DNA of 64,000 nt from Geofilum rhodophaeum (GTDB lineage Bacteria > Bacteroidota > Bacteroidia > Bacteroidales > Marinilabiliaceae), in the NCBI RefSeq assembly GCF_002210225.1, contig NZ_MWUJ01000006.1, positions 1 to 64,000 on the forward strand. Direction: 5' to 3'. Every line of letters starts with the position of its first letter. Within the stretch, counting starts at the first letter, position 1. Shown here in pieces: positions 14,987 through 23,413 of this stretch. The position numbers and the translations under genes are program-made. The notes under the pieces were generated by a model. It searched no databases and was not told the origin of the DNA. It saw only the letters and a list, made by a program, of their open reading frames with translations.

Positions 14987-15767
14987 TGGTCAGCAGGCCT
15001 TCGAGCAGGTCGAGCCGCAGCATATTGGCGCCGTCGCTTTTGGCATTGGCCGGGTCGTGGTGGGTTTCGAGGAAGAAGCCATCCACACCTACAGCTGCAC
15101 CGGCACGGGCTACGGTTTCAATCAGCTGGGGCTTGCCCCCGGTTACGCCACTGCTTTGGTTGGGTTGTTGCAAGGAGTGGGTAATGTCGAGCACCACCGG
15201 TACCTGAAAGGCTTGCATGGCGGGAATGCCCCGGTAGTCGATGATCATATCCTGGTAGCCAAACATGGTGCCGCGGTCGGTCACCATCACCTGGGGATTG
15301 CCGGCATCGCGCACTTTATCTACTGCAAAACGCATGGCCTCGGGGGCCAGAAACTGGCCTTTCTTTATGTTGATGAGCTTGCCGGTTTCGGCGGCAGCCA
15401 CCAGCAGGTCGGTCTGCCGACACAAAAAGGCGGGAATCTGCAGCACATCTACATACTCGGCGGCCATGGCGGCTTCGGAGGCGGCATGGATGTCGGTGAT
15501 GGTGGGTACGTCGAAGGTTTCGCTGACTTTCCGAAGAATTTTCAGCGCTTTTTCGTCGCCAATGCCTGCAAAGGAATCGATGCGCGAGCGATTGGCCTTG
15601 CGGTACGAGCCTTTAAATACAAAGGGGATTTGCAGCTTGTCTGTTACGCGCTTGATTTCTTCGGCTATGCGCAGGGCCATTTCTTCGCCTTCGATGGCAC
15701 AGGGACCGGCCAGGAGGAAAAACTGACCGCTGTTGCTGTGCTTTATTCTCGGGAGTTGTTCAATCAT
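14949..15767 (-). CDS. kdsA: 3-deoxy-8-phosphooctulonate synthase
   Basis: A 272-residue protein that condenses phosphoenolpyruvate with D-arabinose 5-phosphate to give KDO 8-phosphate, an early step of lipopolysaccharide inner-core synthesis in the cytoplasm. Family signatures are visible: FLLAGPCAIEGEEM at the start, the active-site FKGSYRKANRSRIDSF, then DVPTITDIH, QIPAFLCRQTDLL, and VVLDITHSLQQPNQSSG. The length is normal for KdsA. The gene lies 86 bp after rarA on the same strand. Its last 12 codons and stop are duplicated 7.9 kb away at 7078-7116. Confidence 0.95.
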   Translation of the reverse strand: MIEQLPRIKHSNSGQFFLLAGPCAIEGEEMALRIAEEIKRVTDKLQIPFVFKGSYRKANRSRIDSFAGIGDEKALKILRKVSETFDVPTITDIHAASEAAMAAEYVDVLQIPAFLCRQTDLLVAAAETGKLINIKKGQFLAPEAMRFAVDKVRDAGNPQVMVTDRGTMFGYQDMIIDYRGIPAMQAFQVPVVLDITHSLQQPNQSSGVTGGKPQLIETVARAGAAVGVDGFFLETHHDPANAKSDGANMLRLDLLEGLLTKLSAIRSTINGF

Positions 15768-15853
15768 TGGTGTCTGCTCTTAATGGTTATTACTTTGTGT
15801 AGGTCTTGAATGGTTCAGTAACTGCTTTTGGGGCCGCTCTATTGGTACGGGTC

Positions 15854-17134
15854 TTACTGGTATTTGCGTTTCCACAAAAACTCCATGCGTTCGCGCAGTT
15901 TGGCTTCCTGTGCGTTGCCTTGCGGTGTCCAGAGTCGGGTCTTGCTGAGTTTTTCGGGCAGAAATTCCTGCTCGGCAAAGTTGTGGGGATAATCGTGCGA
16001 ATACTTGTAAGTGGCGCCGTAAGAGAGCTCCTTCATGAGCTTGGTCGGGGCGTTGCGCAGGTGCAGGGGCACCGGCAGATTGCCGCTTTGCCGTACCAGG
16101 GCCTGGGCCTCGTTGATGGCCTTATAGGCTGAGTTGCTTTTGGCGCTGGTGGCCAGATAAATGGTGACCTCGCTCAGAATGATGCGCGATTCGGGCCAGC
16201 CGACCATCTGAATGGCCTGGAAGGCGTTGGTGGCCAGCAGCAGGGCATTGGGGTTGGCCAGACCCACATCTTCGGCGGCGGAGATGAGCAGGCGACGGGC
16301 AATGAATTTGGGGTCTTCGCCACCCTCCACCATGCGGGCGAGCCAGTAAACAGCGGCATCGGGATCGCTGCCGCGAATGGATTTGATGAAGGCGGAGATG
16401 ATGTCGTAGTGCATCTCTCCGTTTTTGTCGTACTGCGCCGGGTTTTGCTGAAGCAGTTTGCCGACGAGCTCGTTGGTGAAGACCACCGTTTCGCCTTCGT
16501 CGTGGGCATTGACCACGAGCTCTATGATGTTGAGGAATTTGCGGGCGTCGCCGCCCGCATAACGCAGCAGGGCTTCGTCTTCCTTCAATTCAATTTGGCG
16601 CTTTTTCAGCACCAGGTCGTTCGCGCTGATGTGGCGAAACAGTCCCAGCAGGTCTTCACTTTCGAGGGCTTTCAGCACGTAAACCTGGCAGCGCGAGAGC
16701 AGGGGCGAAATCACCTCGAAGGAGGGATTTTCGGTGGTGGCACCAATGAGGGTGACCACGCCCTCTTCTACAGCCCCCAGGAGGCTGTCTTGCTGCGACT
16801 TGCTGAAACGGTGAATCTCGTCGATGAAGAGGATGGGGGCGGCGCTGTTGAAAAAGCGCGAGTTGCGGGCTTTTTCGATGGCTTCGCGGACGTCTTTTAC
16901 GCCGGAGCTGATGGCCGACAGTACAAAGAAGGGGCGCTCGAGCTGCTGGGCAATGATTTTGGCCAGCGTGGTTTTGCCCACACCGGGTGGTCCCCACAGG
17001 ATGAGCGAGGATATGCGTCCCGATTCGAGCATTTTACGCAAAACGGCATCGGGGCCAACCAGATGTTGCTGACCGATGTAATCGTCGAGCGATTTGGGGC
17101 GCATGCGTTCGGCCAAAGGGGGAAATGTGCTCAT
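15854..17134 (-). CDS. rarA: Replication-associated recombination AAA+ ATPase RarA (MgsA)
   Basis: A 426-residue AAA+ ATPase related to clamp loaders and RuvB, acting at stalled replication forks. Seen are the N-terminal [17 protein letters not shown] motif, Walker [12 protein letters not shown] (residues about 48-58), Walker [10 protein letters not shown], sensor 1 GATTENPSF, and the C-terminal MgsA-type region ([22 protein letters not shown], and AEDVGLANP). The length matches the family. A -7 box TACCTTTG on the minus strand (17158-17165) lies about 24 bp upstream of the start. The neighbour downstream is kdsA and the neighbour upstream, divergent, is msrA. Confidence 0.95.
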   Translation of the reverse strand: MSTFPPLAERMRPKSLDDYIGQQHLVGPDAVLRKMLESGRISSLILWGPPGVGKTTLAKIIAQQLERPFFVLSAISSGVKDVREAIEKARNSRFFNSAAPILFIDEIHRFSKSQQDSLLGAVEEGVVTLIGATTENPSFEVISPLLSRCQVYVLKALESEDLLGLFRHISANDLVLKKRQIELKEDEALLRYAGGDARKFLNIIELVVNAHDEGETVVFTNELVGKLLQQNPAQYDKNGEMHYDIISAFIKSIRGSDPDAAVYWLARMVEGGEDPKFIARRLLISAAEDVGLANPNALLLATNAFQAIQMVGWPESRIILSEVTIYLATSAKSNSAYKAINEAQALVRQSGNLPVPLHLRNAPTKLMKELSYGATYKYSHDYPHNFAEQEFLPEKLSKTRLWTPQGNAQEAKLRERMEFLWKRKYQ

Positions 17135-17157
17135 AATGCTGCTTGCTTGCTGTACGA

Positions 17158-17188
17158 CAAAGGTAGCTTTTTTTGTGCGAAGGATAAA
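17158..17188 (-). promoter_or_regulatory. Probable promoter of rarA
   Basis: On the minus strand the -7 element TACCTTTG (complement of 17158-17165) fits the Bacteroidota consensus TAnnTTTG. A TTTA 19 bp further upstream (complement of 17185-17188) is a one-base variant of the TTTG -33 box. The rarA ATG follows about 24 bp downstream. Confidence 0.5.
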
Positions 17189-17212
17189 CTTCCGGAGCAG
17201 CGCTTTGTTTAA

Positions 17213-17224
17213 CTACTGCAGTAG
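17213..17224. promoter_or_regulatory. Perfect 12-bp palindrome upstream of msrA
   Basis: CTACTGCAGTAG is a perfect palindrome that lies 37 bp before the msrA ATG and downstream of a CTTTG stretch at about 17203-17207 that could be part of its -7 box. Position and symmetry suit a dimeric repressor site; a chance palindrome is also possible. Confidence 0.3.
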
Positions 17225-17261
17225 GTGCTGTAACTTAAAACAGAACTTAAAAACAAGAGGT

Positions 17262-17870
17262 ATGAAAAGTGGGAAATGGGTGTTGGGCTTACTGCTGTAT
17301 TTACTATCATTTAATGCTGCTTTAATGGCCAATAACAATAAAGAAACCGCCCTGCTGGGCGGAGGCTGCTTCTGGTGTCTGGAAGCGGTGTATCAACAAA
17401 TGAAGGGAGTGCTTTCGGTGGAATCGGGTTTCAGCGGAGGCTATGTTAAAAATCCAGCCTACCGCGAGGTGGTCAGCGGTCGCACCGGTCACGCCGAGGT
17501 GGTCCGCATTACCTTTGACCCGGAAGTGCTGCCTTACGAGGTCTTGCTGTCGGTGTTTTTTGTTATCCACGACCCCACCAGTCTCAACCGCCAGGGCGCC
17601 GATGTGGGTACGCAGTATCGTTCGGTTATTTTTTATACCAGCGCGGAGCAGGCAGCAACAGCCCGAAAGGTGATGGCGCAACTGGAGGCCGAAGAAGTGT
17701 ACGATAAGCCTTTGGTTACCCTGCTCGAAGAGGAAGCACCTTTTTATAAGGCGGAGGACTACCACCAAAACTATTTCATCAACAATTCGGAGAAAGCCTA
17801 CTGTCAGGTGGTGGTGGCGCCTAAGGTGCAAAAGTTTAAGGCCCGCTTCGCCGAGTGGCTCGTGAAATAA
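17262..17870 (+). CDS. msrA: Exported peptide-methionine (S)-S-oxide reductase
   Basis: A 202-residue MsrA that reduces methionine-S-sulfoxide in proteins. The catalytic motif is GGGCFWCLEAVYQQ, with the first Cys as nucleophile; GFSGGYVKNPAYREV, then GRTGHAEVV and YQNYFINN-like ends (DYHQNYF) are also present. The start at 17262 adds a hydrophobic leader (VLGLLLYLLSFNAALMA), so the enzyme is likely periplasmic, unlike cytoplasmic MsrA. No MsrB domain is fused. The upstream in-frame extension to 17094 is antisense to rarA and is rejected. It converges with pcm, with 2 bp between the stop codons. Confidence 0.92.
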   Translation: MKSGKWVLGLLLYLLSFNAALMANNNKETALLGGGCFWCLEAVYQQMKGVLSVESGFSGGYVKNPAYREVVSGRTGHAEVVRITFDPEVLPYEVLLSVFFVIHDPTSLNRQGADVGTQYRSVIFYTSAEQAATARKVMAQLEAEEVYDKPLVTLLEEEAPFYKAEDYHQNYFINNSEKAYCQVVVAPKVQKFKARFAEWLVK

Positions 17871-17872
17871 AC

Positions 17873-18628
17873 TTACTCGGCTGAGGGCTCGTCAACCATG
17901 GGCACAAATCGAACAGGCATGAGGGACTGGCTGCTGATTTGGCCGTTTTGCTTATAGACCATTTTCAGGTACTGCAATTCGTTAACGCCGCCAATGGGGA
18001 TGACCATGGTGCCGCCTTCTTTCAATTGGTCGATGAGCACCTGGGGAATTTCTTCCGGGGCAGCGGTTACAATAATGGCGTCGTAGGGCGCATGTTCTTC
18101 CCAGCCCAGGTAGCCGTTGCCGGTGAGCACCTCCACATTGTTGTAGTTGAGTTGCTGTAAAACCTGTCGGGCCTTGTCGGCCAGCTCGGGAATGACCTCA
18201 ATGCTGTACACCAAACAGCCCAAATGGGCCAATACAGCAGCCTGATAACCAGAGCCCGTACCTATTTCCAGTATCTTCATTCCGGGCTTTAGCTGTAATT
18301 GCTCGGTCATAAAAGCCACCATGTAGGGCTGCGAAATGGTTTGCTCCCAACCAATGGGCAGGGGGCGGTCGTCGTAAGCCAGTTGCTGGTATTGTTCGGG
18401 AACAAAGTGGTGGCGGGGTACTTCACGCATGGCATTGAGCACGCTGGCCGAGCGGATATCGCGGCCGCGCATTTGCTCGCTCACCATCTTTTCACGCATT
18501 TGTACCCAGTTTTGTGCTTTCATATTTGTAGTAAGGCCGGTAATCGTAAGCAGAAGCAGCAGCAACACCAGGCTGCATAAGCAGCGGGTAGGGCTTTTAA
18601 GTTCAGGTTTTTGGTTCAGCATGTTCAT
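17873..18628 (-). CDS. pcm: Exported protein-L-isoaspartate O-methyltransferase
   Basis: A 251-residue SAM-dependent methyltransferase that repairs isoaspartyl damage. Family motifs are AMREVPRHHFVPEQY, then YDDRPLPIGWEQTISQPYMV, the SAM-binding ILEIGTGSGYQAAVLA, and PYDAIIVTAAPEEIPQ with a C-terminal GGTMVIPIG. A hydrophobic N-terminal segment (LCSLVLLLLLLTITGLTTNMKAQ) precedes the enzyme, so it is predicted to be exported or membrane-anchored. The source of SAM in the periplasm is unclear, so topology should be treated with caution. It faces the likewise signal-bearing msrA gene. Confidence 0.9.
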   Translation of the reverse strand: MNMLNQKPELKSPTRCLCSLVLLLLLLTITGLTTNMKAQNWVQMREKMVSEQMRGRDIRSASVLNAMREVPRHHFVPEQYQQLAYDDRPLPIGWEQTISQPYMVAFMTEQLQLKPGMKILEIGTGSGYQAAVLAHLGCLVYSIEVIPELADKARQVLQQLNYNNVEVLTGNGYLGWEEHAPYDAIIVTAAPEEIPQVLIDQLKEGGTMVIPIGGVNELQYLKMVYKQNGQISSQSLMPVRFVPMVDEPSAE

Positions 18629-18643
18629 GCGGTTTCTGTTTGA

Positions 18644-18673
18644 TTTGATGAAGGTACAAAATTTTTATCTTTG
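18644..18673 (+). promoter_or_regulatory. Promoter of truA
   Basis: TTTG at 18644-18647 (-33) and TATCTTTG at 18666-18673 (-7) are separated by 18 bp and match the Bacteroidota sigma-70 consensus. The ATG at 18690 is only 16 bp after the -7 box, so the leader is very short. Confidence 0.75.
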
Positions 18674-18689
18674 CCGGTAAATAACTGGC

Positions 18690-19451
18690 ATGGCACGACA
18701 TTTTTTAGAACTCGCCTATTTGGGTACAAACTTTCACGGCTGGCAGCGTCAACCCAATGGCGTTTCGGTTCAACAGGTTTTGGAGGAAGGATTAAGTACC
18801 CTGCTGCAGCAGGAGGTAGCGGTTACCGGCGCGGGACGTACCGACGCCGGAGTACATGCGCGTTACATGGTGGCCCATTTTGATTGGGACCGGCCTTTCA
18901 TGTCCATGCAAAAACTGGTCCAAAAACTAAATCGTTTTCTGCCCCGCGACATCGTCGTATATTCGGCCAGCGAAGTGCCACCCGATGCACACAGTCGTTT
19001 CGATGCGGTAGCTCGTCGCTACGAATACCATGCCAGCACCGTAAAGGACCCATTTAGTCAACTACTGGCCACGCGCCTGCGTTTTTCCGTGCATGTTCAG
19101 CGCATGAACGAAGCCGCTGCCTTGTTGCCGCAATGCAGCGATTTTACCAGTTTCAGCAAGTTGGGGGGCAACAACAAGACCAATATTTGTAAGGTGCAGG
19201 AAGCCTATTGGGAAGAGCGCGGCACCCTGCTGGTCTTTCATATTGAAGCCGATCGCTTTTTGCGCAATATGGTGCGTGCCCTTGTGGGCACCCTGTTGGA
19301 TGTAGGGCGCGGAAAATTGCGTGTGGAAGATTTTGCAGCCATTATAACAGCGTGCGACCGCGGTGCCGCTGGCACCTCGGCACCCGCCGAGGGCCTGTAT
19401 CTGGTAGATGTACGCTATCCCGAGGCGGTATTTAAGCGCAGTGTGTCGTAG
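18690..19451 (+). CDS. truA: tRNA pseudouridine(38-40) synthase
   Basis: A 253-residue enzyme that isomerises uridine to pseudouridine at positions 38, 39 and 40 of the tRNA anticodon arm. The start MARHFLELAYLGTNFHGWQRQ and the catalytic block GAGRTDAGVHA (Asp 52) are typical, as are HSRFDAVARRYEYH, FTSFSKLGGNN and the C-terminal RNMVRALVGTLLDVGRG. The length is normal. It has its own promoter and a leader of about ten bases, and converges with aroE. Confidence 0.95.
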   Translation: MARHFLELAYLGTNFHGWQRQPNGVSVQQVLEEGLSTLLQQEVAVTGAGRTDAGVHARYMVAHFDWDRPFMSMQKLVQKLNRFLPRDIVVYSASEVPPDAHSRFDAVARRYEYHASTVKDPFSQLLATRLRFSVHVQRMNEAAALLPQCSDFTSFSKLGGNNKTNICKVQEAYWEERGTLLVFHIEADRFLRNMVRALVGTLLDVGRGKLRVEDFAAIITACDRGAAGTSAPAEGLYLVDVRYPEAVFKRSVS

Positions 19452-19484
19452 CACCGAAGACCGGCAGGAAAAAGGTGGGCAGCA

Positions 19485-20228
19485 TCAGCTGTTCCAGATG
19501 CGCCAGGCCGCTTCGGCCTGCAGGTGCAGCATGTCCAGTCCGTTTTTAATGACGGCACCCTGCTCGGCGGCCTTCTGCAAAAACAGGGTGGTTTCGGGGT
19601 TGTAAATCAAATCGTAGCACAAATGATCGGCACCCAATGCCTCGTAGGGTAAATGGGGGCACTGATCGGTGTTGGGCGACATGCCCAAGGGGGAGGTGTT
19701 GACAATGACCTTGTATTCCGACAAAATTTCGGGGCTGAGGGCCTCGTAGCTGACCTGGGCGGGACCTTTGGGACTGCGACTGACAAAGCGGTAGAGTATG
19801 CCGGCTTTGAGCAGACCGTGGGCTACGGCTTTGGAAGCGCCACCGGTGCCTAAAATCAGTGCCTTGCGGTGGTGGTCCTTCAGTAAGGGGGCCAGACTTT
19901 CGCTGAAGCCTTTAACGTCGCTGTTGTAGCCTTTCAAATGGGCCTTGCCCTGGTTCCAGGTGATTTTAATGACGTTAACGGCACCAATATGGCCGGCTTC
20001 GGTATCCAGTTCATCCAAAAAGGGCAGCACCTGCTCCTTATAGGGAATGGTAACATTGAGTCCCGCCAGGTAGGGATGCTGTTCCAGCAGTCCCTTAAGT
20101 TCGCCGATGTTGTTGAGCGGAAAGTTCAGGTAACGTGCGTCGATGCCTTCGTCTTCAAATTTTTTGCTGAAGTATTTCTGCGAAAAGGAATGGGTGAGGG
20201 GATAGCCAATGAGACCGAAAGTACGCAT
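19485..20228 (-). CDS. aroE: Shikimate dehydrogenase (NADP+)
   Basis: A 247-residue enzyme of the shikimate pathway that reduces 3-dehydroshikimate. Seen are the shikimate-binding GYPLTHSFSQKYF at residues 8-20, GLNVTIPYKEQV with catalytic Lys 64, GAVNVI, and the nucleotide-binding ALILGTGGASKAV. The C-terminal part keeps NTSPLGMSPNTDQCP and YDLIYNPETTLFL. It is the last gene of a four-gene minus-strand operon (TPR protein, phosphosulfolactate synthase-like, DUF368, aroE); the start lies 12 bp from the end of the DUF368 gene. Confidence 0.95.
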   Translation of the reverse strand: MRTFGLIGYPLTHSFSQKYFSKKFEDEGIDARYLNFPLNNIGELKGLLEQHPYLAGLNVTIPYKEQVLPFLDELDTEAGHIGAVNVIKITWNQGKAHLKGYNSDVKGFSESLAPLLKDHHRKALILGTGGASKAVAHGLLKAGILYRFVSRSPKGPAQVSYEALSPEILSEYKVIVNTSPLGMSPNTDQCPHLPYEALGADHLCYDLIYNPETTLFLQKAAEQGAVIKNGLDMLHLQAEAAWRIWNS

Positions 20229-20240
20229 AATGCTTTGATT

Positions 20241-21140
20241 TTAAGATTTGTGTTGGGCCGATTTTTCGGTGAGCCAAATGAGGGCAATGCCTGCGACAAA
20301 CAAGAGCAGGGCCAGCGCAAATTCGAAGTTTGCTTCGGGCAAAAAGTAATCGTAGCCCACCACCTTGATTTTATCGCCAAACTGTTCGGTGAGGGCATTT
20401 TTCCAGGGCCATAGTACGCCCAGCGAACCCAGAATAAAGCCGGTAAGCAGGGCAATGGTAGAGTCGGGAAAGCGCTTCAAGAGCCACGACAGCAGGTGCG
20501 AAAAAGCCAGGAGTCCGAGCACCGCACCGGCACCCACCGGCAGCAGAATGTCTAATTGAAACTGGCTGACAGCCTGTATCATGACCAGTTGATAGTTGCC
20601 CAGCAAAACCAAAACAAAGGAACCGCTGAGTCCCGGCAGTATCATGCTGCACATGGCCACCACCCCGCAAATCAGCAGGTACCAGGTCTCGGAATTTTCA
20701 GAGGCGGGGGACAATACACTGATGGAGCCGGCCAGGATGGCGCCGACCAAAAGGGAGAGGACCGAAGCGCTGTGCCATTTTTTAACTGTTTTGCCAACAA
20801 AGTACACCGAGGCCAGTACCAGGCCAAAAAAGAAGGCCCATACCAGGGTGGGATAATGCACAAAAAGGTAGTCGAGCAGTTTGGCCAGGGAAAGGATGGC
20901 CAGACCAATACCGGCAAAGACCAGCAGCAAAAAGGTGAGGTCGATGTGGGCAGCAAAGGCCCGCCATTGTCCGGTAAAAAACAGGCGGACCGCAGTGCCG
21001 TTTAAGCGCTTTATGGCGTTGATGAGTCTCTCAAAGATGCCGGTAATCAGCGCAATGGTCCCCCCCGAAACGCCGGGAATTACATTGGCGGCGCCCATGG
21101 CCATACCTTTCAGGAGCAGACTTAAATTTTGTTTGAGCAT
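20241..21140 (-). CDS. DUF368 (PopT-like) polyprenyl-phosphate transporter family
   Basis: A 299-residue multi-pass membrane protein. The start GMAMGAANVIPGVSGGTIALITGIFERL carries the signature repeat VIPGVSGG, and its pseudo-symmetric partner MILPGLSGSFVLVLLGNY appears near residue 170, with about eight hydrophobic helices in all. DUF368 proteins in other bacteria have been reported to return undecaprenyl phosphate to the inner leaflet for reuse in cell-wall and surface-polymer synthesis; applying that here rests on family membership. It lies in an operon between the phosphosulfolactate synthase-like gene and aroE. Confidence 0.9.
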   Translation of the reverse strand: MLKQNLSLLLKGMAMGAANVIPGVSGGTIALITGIFERLINAIKRLNGTAVRLFFTGQWRAFAAHIDLTFLLLVFAGIGLAILSLAKLLDYLFVHYPTLVWAFFFGLVLASVYFVGKTVKKWHSASVLSLLVGAILAGSISVLSPASENSETWYLLICGVVAMCSMILPGLSGSFVLVLLGNYQLVMIQAVSQFQLDILLPVGAGAVLGLLAFSHLLSWLLKRFPDSTIALLTGFILGSLGVLWPWKNALTEQFGDKIKVVGYDYFLPEANFEFALALLLFVAGIALIWLTEKSAQHKS

Positions 21141-21149
21141 AAGTGTGTT

Positions 21150-21914
21150 CTAATGGTTGACTTCCGGAATAAGACGAAGCAAGGTGGAGCTGTGCAGACC
21201 CAGGCGTTTACTTTCCAGAGCCAGTACGGCATCAAAAGCAATGTTGCTCAGGTTGACTTCGTTGCCCAATCCGTTGATGAGTTCAATTTGCTGTTCCCGG
21301 GCGGGCGCATCCCACAATACTTTGGAGAGATCGATGCGGCCCTTGCCGTCGCCACAGTTGAGGTAAAAGGCCAAACCATCGCGACCGTAAAGGGGCATTT
21401 GGTGACTTTCTTTCACCAACACGTAGCGTGCGCCGGCTTCGAGCTCCTCTTGCATGTAATCGAGGTACTCGTCGAAACTCAGATGGCGGTCGCGCAGCTG
21501 ATTGGTGGTTTCGCTGATGACTTCAAAATCTTGGGCAAATCTTTTGATTTCCTCGCATTTTTGTTGGCGCGACAGCTCAATAACACTGTCCGATATTTCG
21601 AGGTATTCGATGCCAAAGCGATCGAGATAGCTGCGGTAGCTGTCGAGGGCATTGCGGCGGACAAACACTTCGAAAAGGGTGCCGCCAAAATAGGGGCGGA
21701 TACCGGCTTCGTGGTAAATATTGAGTTTGGCTTCGAGGGAGGGGATGAGCAGACTCGTTCCGAAGGCCATTTTTACAAAATCGGTGTAGGGCGCACTGCC
21801 CTCACAAAAATTCTCTGCTTCGCGTACACTCAGTCCCCGATCGGTCATCAGTGTAAGTCCGCTCTCGCGAGGCTTCTGGCTGCGCGGGGGTAAAAAGGCT
21901 AAGTCAAAATTCAT
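21150..21914 (-). CDS. Phosphosulfolactate synthase (ComA) family protein
   Basis: A 254-residue TIM-barrel protein with the ComA pattern: SQKPRESGLTLMTDRGLS near the start, DFVKMAFGTSLL, then YFGGTLFEVFVRR, GIEYLEISDSVIEL and ARYVLVKESHQ. ComA adds sulfite to phosphoenolpyruvate to form 2-phospho-3-sulfolactate, the first step to coenzyme M in methanogens. Bacteroidota make no coenzyme M, but several make sulfonolipids (capnine type) from cysteate, and this enzyme could feed a sulfolactate-sulfopyruvate-cysteate route (inference). The start overlaps the stop of the TPR gene by 11 bp; the order is TPR, this gene, DUF368, aroE. No comB, comC or comDE gene is in the window. Confidence 0.85.
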   Translation of the reverse strand: MNFDLAFLPPRSQKPRESGLTLMTDRGLSVREAENFCEGSAPYTDFVKMAFGTSLLIPSLEAKLNIYHEAGIRPYFGGTLFEVFVRRNALDSYRSYLDRFGIEYLEISDSVIELSRQQKCEEIKRFAQDFEVISETTNQLRDRHLSFDEYLDYMQEELEAGARYVLVKESHQMPLYGRDGLAFYLNCGDGKGRIDLSKVLWDAPAREQQIELINGLGNEVNLSNIAFDAVLALESKRLGLHSSTLLRLIPEVNH

Positions 21915-23331
21915 AATTGGTATGCATTTCGAGGAGCTGACTCAGTTTCTTGCTTTTCTGAATCATCTTCTCCAGTTCGGGGTAAAAATCAAGCAGCAAA
22001 TCAAGATCACCGGGGTTTTCGGCCAGCGCCTGTTCCAGGTGCAGGGCCGCAGTTTTCAGGCTGCGCTCTTCCAACAGAAAGTAGGCCGCCAACAGGTAGT
22101 GCACCGCTTCGGAGTTGGGGTAGCGCTGCAACCAGGTCTGCAGCATTTTTAAAGGTTTTCGCCGGGGGTAAAGGGTGCGCTGCACCTGAAACAGCTCGTA
22201 AAGGTTGCGCAGGTTGCCCGGGTCTTCTTTCACACAAAATTCCAGGGCAGGAAGTGCTTTCTTAAAATCTCCGGCCAACAGCAGGACCCTGGCCCGTAAG
22301 TAATACAATTCGCCTACATCCTTATGGTATTCAAGTGCCTCCTGGGAGGCTTCGAGGGCTTCGTCAACCAGATTGTTGTTGATTAAATGGGCCAGGTAGT
22401 TGAGCCAGGCCGGAAAATAGAAGGGATCGGTCTCAATGGTATGCCGGTAAAAGCGCAGCGCCATGTCGCGTTGCCCCATTTGGTCGTAACAGTCGGCAAT
22501 GTAATACAAAGGCAGGAGCTGGTCGTAACCAAAGGAAATGTACTCGATGTACAGTTCTATGGCTTCGGCAGGTTGATTGAGGTTGACCAGGGAGTTGGCC
22601 TTGTTGAACAGGGCTTCGGCATGCGAAGGATTAATGGCCAGGGTATAGTCGTAACAATCTATGGCACTGTTGTAATCTTCTTTTTTGATGTAGAGAATTC
22701 CCAGGTTGTACCAGGCGTTCTCCGAAAAGGGGTCGATGTCGAGCAGCTTCTGATAGGTTTCCATCCCTTCTTCCACACGGTTCAGCTTGTCATAGGCAAA
22801 GGCCAATTCAAACAAGAGGGCATCGTTATCGGGATAGTCGTTCTCCGCGGCACTCAGCACTTCAATACAGGCGGCAAACTGGTCGTACTGATTGAGGTAA
22901 ACGGCAATGTCGAGCAGGGTTTCCTCCCGTTCTTCAAAGGTCAGTTCCAGGGCTTTGCCAAAGGCGCGTATGCCCTCTGCCGTACGTCTGCTGCGCAGAT
23001 AAACCAAACCCAGATTCAAAAAGACTTCGGGGTTGGATTGTTCCAGACTGGTCAGGCGCTCCATCAGGCGGAGGGCCGCCTGATCTTCCCCTTTTTCAAT
23101 AAGTACTATGGCGTGCTTGGCTTGCAGCGAAGTGGCATCTGGGTGCTGACGTATGCCCAGACGAATCACTCTTTCTGCTTTATCGAACTGAAATTTGTCG
23201 GCGTAAAAATCAAAGATGCCTTCGAGGGTATGAACATCAAAGTAACAGCTTTTACCGCCGTTCTCCATCTCCTCAAATCTTTCGATTTCTTCCTTGATGT
23301 CGTTATAATTGGTCTGCCAGGATTCCTGCAT
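21904..23331 (-). CDS. Tetratricopeptide-repeat protein
   Basis: A 475-residue soluble protein made of about ten TPR units, seen as recurring patterns such as ENAWYNLGILYIKKEDYNSA and HAEALFNKANSLVNLNQPAE spaced by 34 residues. There is no signal peptide and no catalytic domain, so it is a cytoplasmic scaffold for protein-protein contacts. A minus-strand -7 box TATTTTTG (complement of 23354-23361) lies about 23 bp before the start, so it heads the operon with the phosphosulfolactate synthase-like gene, DUF368 and aroE. The partner is not known. Confidence 0.88.
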   Translation of the reverse strand: MQESWQTNYNDIKEEIERFEEMENGGKSCYFDVHTLEGIFDFYADKFQFDKAERVIRLGIRQHPDATSLQAKHAIVLIEKGEDQAALRLMERLTSLEQSNPEVFLNLGLVYLRSRRTAEGIRAFGKALELTFEEREETLLDIAVYLNQYDQFAACIEVLSAAENDYPDNDALLFELAFAYDKLNRVEEGMETYQKLLDIDPFSENAWYNLGILYIKKEDYNSAIDCYDYTLAINPSHAEALFNKANSLVNLNQPAEAIELYIEYISFGYDQLLPLYYIADCYDQMGQRDMALRFYRHTIETDPFYFPAWLNYLAHLINNNLVDEALEASQEALEYHKDVGELYYLRARVLLLAGDFKKALPALEFCVKEDPGNLRNLYELFQVQRTLYPRRKPLKMLQTWLQRYPNSEAVHYLLAAYFLLEERSLKTAALHLEQALAENPGDLDLLLDFYPELEKMIQKSKKLSQLLEMHTNYEF

Positions 23332-23413
23332 AAAAAATCAACTTTTTAACCCACAAAAATACGCATAAACAATGAGTTTTCCTCGACTTTGCCTGCAATA
23401 CTGTAAGGGGCTT

